This document shows positions 46,282 to 48,991 of a stretch of 48,991 bases of DNA, in pieces; position 1 is the first letter of the stretch, and every line of letters starts with the position of its first letter. Location: positions 1-48,991 of the forward strand of contig NZ_FQUI01000013.1 in the NCBI RefSeq assembly GCF_900129175.1. The letters are read 5' to 3'. The notes below the pieces were generated by a model. The model saw only the letters and a list, made by a program, of their open reading frames with translations. It did not search any database and was not told the origin of the DNA. The position numbers and the translations under genes are program-made. This DNA comes from Marinitoga hydrogenitolerans DSM 16785. Its GTDB lineage: Bacteria > Thermotogota > Thermotogae > Petrotogales > Petrotogaceae.

Positions 46282-47523
46282 CTAAACAACATACCCTCCT
46301 GATGGCACATCTTCAATAAATTCCTTTATATAATTACCTATAAGTACATTCTTACCTATTTGAATATTTGGAGGAATCCTTGTATTAAATCCTATTAATG
46401 TTATATCTGTATTATAAATTTTGTTATTATATTGATTTTCTTTAAACTCTCCAATTCCAATCTTTACATTTTCACCAATCTCAGAATTTTCACAAATAAT
46501 GGCCTTTTCTATATATGCATCTTTTTTTATTACAGTGTTATTCATTATCACAGAATCTTTTATTATAGCTCCTTCTTCTACAATTACTCCTTGAAATAAT
46601 ACTGAATTATGAATTTCACCATATATTTCGCAACCTTCACTTATTAGAGATCCTGTTAACTTTGCATCTTTTGATATAAAAGCAGGGGGCAATTCTTCCG
46701 ATTGCGTAAATATTTTCCAATTTACATCATGTATATTTAACATTGGCATTGGTCCCAATAATTCAAGATTTGATTCCCAATATGACTGCAAAGTCCCAAC
46801 ATCTCTCCAATATCCTTCATAATTAAACGCATATAATCTATTATTTTCTAACATCTTAGGTATTATATTTTTACCAAAATCATGTTCTGAATTCGGATCA
46901 TTAGAATCCTCAATTAATAGTTCTTTTAATATTGACCATGTATAAACATATATTCCCAACGATGCTAAATTACCTCTAGGATTATTTGGTTTTTCTTGAA
47001 ATTCTATTATTTTTCCAAAAGAATCTGTAACCATTATTCCAAACCTATATGCCTCACTTAAAGGAACTTCCATACAGGCAATCGTCGCATCAGAACCTTT
47101 CTCTATATGAAAATCTATCATTTCATTATAATCCATTTTATATATGTGATCACCAGATAAAATAACAACAAAATCCGGATTATAACTATCTATATACTCT
47201 ATATTTTGACAAATAGCATCTGCTGTCCCCTTATACCATGATTGATCAGTGTTACTCACATATGGTGGTAAAATAGTTAACCCACCAGATTTTATATCTA
47301 AATCCCAAGGCCTTCCAATACCTAAATGCTTATTTAATACATGAGGTCTATACTGGGTTAATACACCAATATTATATATTCCAGAATTTACACAGTTACT
47401 CAATGCAAAATCTATAATTCGATACTTACCACCATACGGTACTGCTGGTTTAGCTAAATATTCCGTTATAGCTCCAAGTCTTGTACCTTGACCTCCTGCT
47501 AATATTAAAGCAACAATATTCAT
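46282..47523 (-). CDS. glgC: Glucose-1-phosphate adenylyltransferase, catalytic subunit
   Basis: Makes ADP-glucose, the donor for glycogen synthesis. The 413-residue protein has the intact nucleotide-binding N-terminus [20 protein letters not shown], followed by [37 protein letters not shown] and the substrate-site FQEKPNNP. A left-handed beta-helix of hexapeptide repeats forms the C-terminal third (from about 285). It follows glgD by 11 nt. The ribosome binding site is GGGGGG about 7 nt before the ATG, and is complementary to a motif in the small RNA candidate at 37689-37765. Confidence 0.96.
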   Translation of the reverse strand: MNIVALILAGGQGTRLGAITEYLAKPAVPYGGKYRIIDFALSNCVNSGIYNIGVLTQYRPHVLNKHLGIGRPWDLDIKSGGLTILPPYVSNTDQSWYKGTADAICQNIEYIDSYNPDFVVILSGDHIYKMDYNEMIDFHIEKGSDATIACMEVPLSEAYRFGIMVTDSFGKIIEFQEKPNNPRGNLASLGIYVYTWSILKELLIEDSNDPNSEHDFGKNIIPKMLENNRLYAFNYEGYWRDVGTLQSYWESNLELLGPMPMLNIHDVNWKIFTQSEELPPAFISKDAKLTGSLISEGCEIYGEIHNSVLFQGVIVEEGAIIKDSVIMNNTVIKKDAYIEKAIICENSEIGENVKIGIGEFKENQYNNKIYNTDITLIGFNTRIPPNIQIGKNVLIGNYIKEFIEDVPSGGYVV

Positions 47524-47534
47524 TTTTATCCCCC

Positions 47535-48647
47535 CTATATGATCGTACCTTTTTCTATTACTAAAATTTTTTCTTCTCCAACAACTCTATGTCCTTCTCT
47601 TATTTTACAATCTTTATCTATGATTGCATTTTTTATTACACTACCTTCTGAAATAACTGTATCCTGAAGTATTATTGAATTTTCAACTACAGCACCCGCT
47701 TTTACTTTAACCCCTCTAGATATTATTGAATTTTTTACAGTTCCATTTATTATAGAACCATCTGCCACAAATGCGTTATGAACATTTGCATTGATATTTA
47801 TTTTTGGTGGGGCATAATCTTTTAATTTAGTATATATTTTTTTTGAGTAAAATAATTCTCTTCTAACATCGTCTTTTAAAATATCCATATTAGTTTTATA
47901 GTATGTTTCTACTGACTTTTTTATATTTGACCAATACCCCTTAAAATCATATGCAAATATTCTCAGTTTACTTAAATTAGGTATGATAATATCATATACG
48001 ATATCTTTACCTCCACCTGGAATAGATGTGTACAATAACTCAATTAATAATGCTTTATTTATAAAATAAACTCCTAAAGATATTCTTCTTGATTTTATTT
48101 CAGCGGGTTTTTCATGAAATTCTATAACTTTTCCTTCCTCATTTGTTATTACCTGACCATATGTGTTTATTAATTCATCATTTTCAAACTCTTTTGTTAA
48201 AATTGTAATATCTGCTGCATTTGATAAATGATAATGATATAATTTTGTAAAATCAAAATTATATATATGATCTCCCGATCCTATCAAAACAAAATCCTCA
48301 TCGCCTCTTCTCAATAGTGTCATATTTTGAAATATTGCATCAGCTGTACCTTTATAAACTGGAATCTCATCTTTACTTTTAAAATACGGTTGCAAGATAA
48401 ATAATCCTCCTGTTTTTCTATCAAGATCCCATTCTTTACCGCTTCCCAGATGATCCATTAAACTCCTCGGATAATATTGGGTTAATACACCTACTTTTTT
48501 AATTTTCGAATTTACAAAATTGCTTAAAGTAAAATCAATAGCTCTATATTTACCAAAAACAGGTACTGCTGCACTTGCTCTCTTTTTAGTTAATTCCTTT
48601 ACACCACTTGTTGATGCTCCTGCCAATATTAAACCTAAAACTTTCAT
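47535..48647 (-). CDS. glgD: GlgD-type regulatory subunit of ADP-glucose pyrophosphorylase
   Basis: A 370-residue paralogue of GlgC. The glycine-rich GGXGTRL motif is replaced by [19 protein letters not shown], while [45 protein letters not shown] and a C-terminal beta-helix remain. This loss is typical of GlgD subunits, which are nearly inactive alone and raise the activity of GlgC. It is the first gene of the long minus-strand operon. The ribosome binding site GAGGGGG is complementary over 9 nt, with flanks, to the other motif of the small RNA candidate. Confidence 0.95.
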   Translation of the reverse strand: MKVLGLILAGASTSGVKELTKKRASAAVPVFGKYRAIDFTLSNFVNSKIKKVGVLTQYYPRSLMDHLGSGKEWDLDRKTGGLFILQPYFKSKDEIPVYKGTADAIFQNMTLLRRGDEDFVLIGSGDHIYNFDFTKLYHYHLSNAADITILTKEFENDELINTYGQVITNEEGKVIEFHEKPAEIKSRRISLGVYFINKALLIELLYTSIPGGGKDIVYDIIIPNLSKLRIFAYDFKGYWSNIKKSVETYYKTNMDILKDDVRRELFYSKKIYTKLKDYAPPKININANVHNAFVADGSIINGTVKNSIISRGVKVKAGAVVENSIILQDTVISEGSVIKNAIIDKDCKIREGHRVVGEEKILVIEKGTII

Positions 48648-48841
48648 TTTATCAATCCCCCTCGTATAATTAGTATAGAATAATTATATTATTGTTATTG
48701 ATTATTATTATTATTTATATGCTCTTTGAAAAGTAAATATATTTTATTTATATTGATTTATGTGTTTTTAGTTATATGTTTTATATTAGTAGTTTTCTAT
48801 TGAGCATCTTTTTCAGTATTTATTTTTTGCTTGTTTTTAAG

Positions 48842-48858
48842 TTTTACCTCTGGTAAAA
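48842..48858. repeat. Perfect 17-nt hairpin
   Basis: TTTTACC pairs with GGTAAAA around a 3-nt loop. On the minus strand it is followed by C and TTAAAAAC; a weak terminator for something transcribed from beyond the right edge, or an operator-like palindrome for glgD, are both possible. Confidence 0.45.
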
Positions 48859-48914
48859 TAGTTTTAGATAACATCCCCCTGAGACTTGTTCTCTTAAAAA
48901 AGATTTCTAAACTA

Positions 48915-48987
48915 GAGTATAGTTTTTCACTTGCCGGAAAATGTCGTTTCCTCGATTTATGTTTCGCGAGGTTGTGAGACTATACTC
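48915..48987. repeat. Nested inverted-repeat element at the window edge
   Basis: GAGTATAGT (48915-48923) pairs with ACTATACTC (48979-48987). Inside, CAC (48928-48930) can pair with GTG (48974-48976), and CCTCG (48950-48954) with CGAGG (48967-48971). The three helices are nested and in register, so the 73-nt element can fold as one long arm with internal loops in either strand. No known RNA family was recognised. It might also be an end of a hairpin-bearing transposable element. Confidence 0.5.
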
Positions 48988-48991
48988 AACT

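Larger units (their letters stand above)
48648..48991. other. Non-coding right edge upstream of glgD
   Basis: 344 nt with no gene visible. The first 130 nt (48648-48780) are very AT-rich and should carry the glgD promoter; TATACT and TATAAT sequences occur on the minus strand near 48672-48690 but no clear -35 accompanies them. Beyond lie a small perfect hairpin at 48842-48858 and a larger folded element at 48915-48987. GC content rises in the last 100 nt, suggesting an RNA gene, gene end or mobile-element end that continues past the window. Confidence 0.55.

Noticed and set aside
48915..48987. CRISPR repeat, SRP RNA, tmRNA or RNase P RNA at the right edge
   Set aside because: No repeated units with spacers and none of the conserved sequence blocks of those RNAs were seen.

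Overview
This window is a low-GC bacterial chromosome segment, most likely from the Thermotogota and within that group from a Petrotogaceae-type organism such as Marinitoga. The evidence is the single unbroken str-S10-spc-alpha ribosomal supercluster running from rpsL to rplQ, the linkage of glgD/glgC to an rnfCDGEAB cluster (an order I recall from Thermotoga maritima, not checked here), a secreted type I pullulanase, and a TGS-domain/uridine kinase-like fusion. Genus and species cannot be proven from this sequence alone. No CRISPR array, prophage or intact insertion sequence was recognised.

Layout. (1) 1-4355, minus strand: rho, an alpha/beta hydrolase and a methyl-accepting chemotaxis protein, closed by a terminator at 1-35. 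(2) 4454-24176, minus strand: the ribosomal supercluster in the order rpsL, rpsG, fusA, tuf, rpsJ, rplC, rplD, rplW, rplB, rpsS, rplV, rpsC, rplP, rpmC, rpsQ, rplN, rplX, rplE, rpsN, rpsH, rplF, rplR, rpsE, rpmD, rplO, secY, adk, map, infA, rpmJ, rpsM, rpsK, rpsD, rpoA, rplQ. It has a promoter before rpsL, a hairpin and possible internal promoter between tuf and rpsJ, a hairpin over the rpoA ribosome binding site, and a terminator after rplQ. (3) 24416-27487, minus strand: an overlapping trio of MFS transporter, CYTH protein and VWA-like metallopeptidase. (4) 27754-30351, plus strand: pullulanase with its own promoter and a terminator shared with a truncated histidine kinase remnant. (5) 30939-31074, minus strand: tRNA-Gln(TTG) with promoter, encoded CCA and terminator. 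(6) 31142-37596, plus strand: TGS/uridine kinase-like protein, CtpA-type protease, two unknown membrane-associated proteins and an RND/MMPL transporter. (7) 37654-37765, plus strand: a promoter-to-terminator unit with no ORF, proposed as a small RNA. (8) 37815-39503, plus strand: a histidine-kinase-shaped protein that has lost the catalytic residues. (9) 39512-48647, minus strand: glgD, glgC, two unknown genes, a radical SAM gene and rnfC-D-G-E-A-B in one tightly packed, probably single transcription unit. (10) 48648-48991: a non-coding right edge with hairpin structures.

How it fits together. Most of the window is growth machinery: translation, secretion, nucleotide balance, transcription and its termination. 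The rest suggests a carbohydrate-using anaerobe that digests alpha-glucans outside the cell, stores glucose as glycogen through GlgC/GlgD, and couples ferredoxin oxidation to ion pumping through Rnf. The least expected observation is the small RNA candidate at 37689-37765. Its two C-rich motifs are complementary over 9 nt each to the ribosome binding sites of glgD and glgC, the first two genes of the large minus-strand operon. This suggests, but does not prove, post-transcriptional control of glycogen synthesis.
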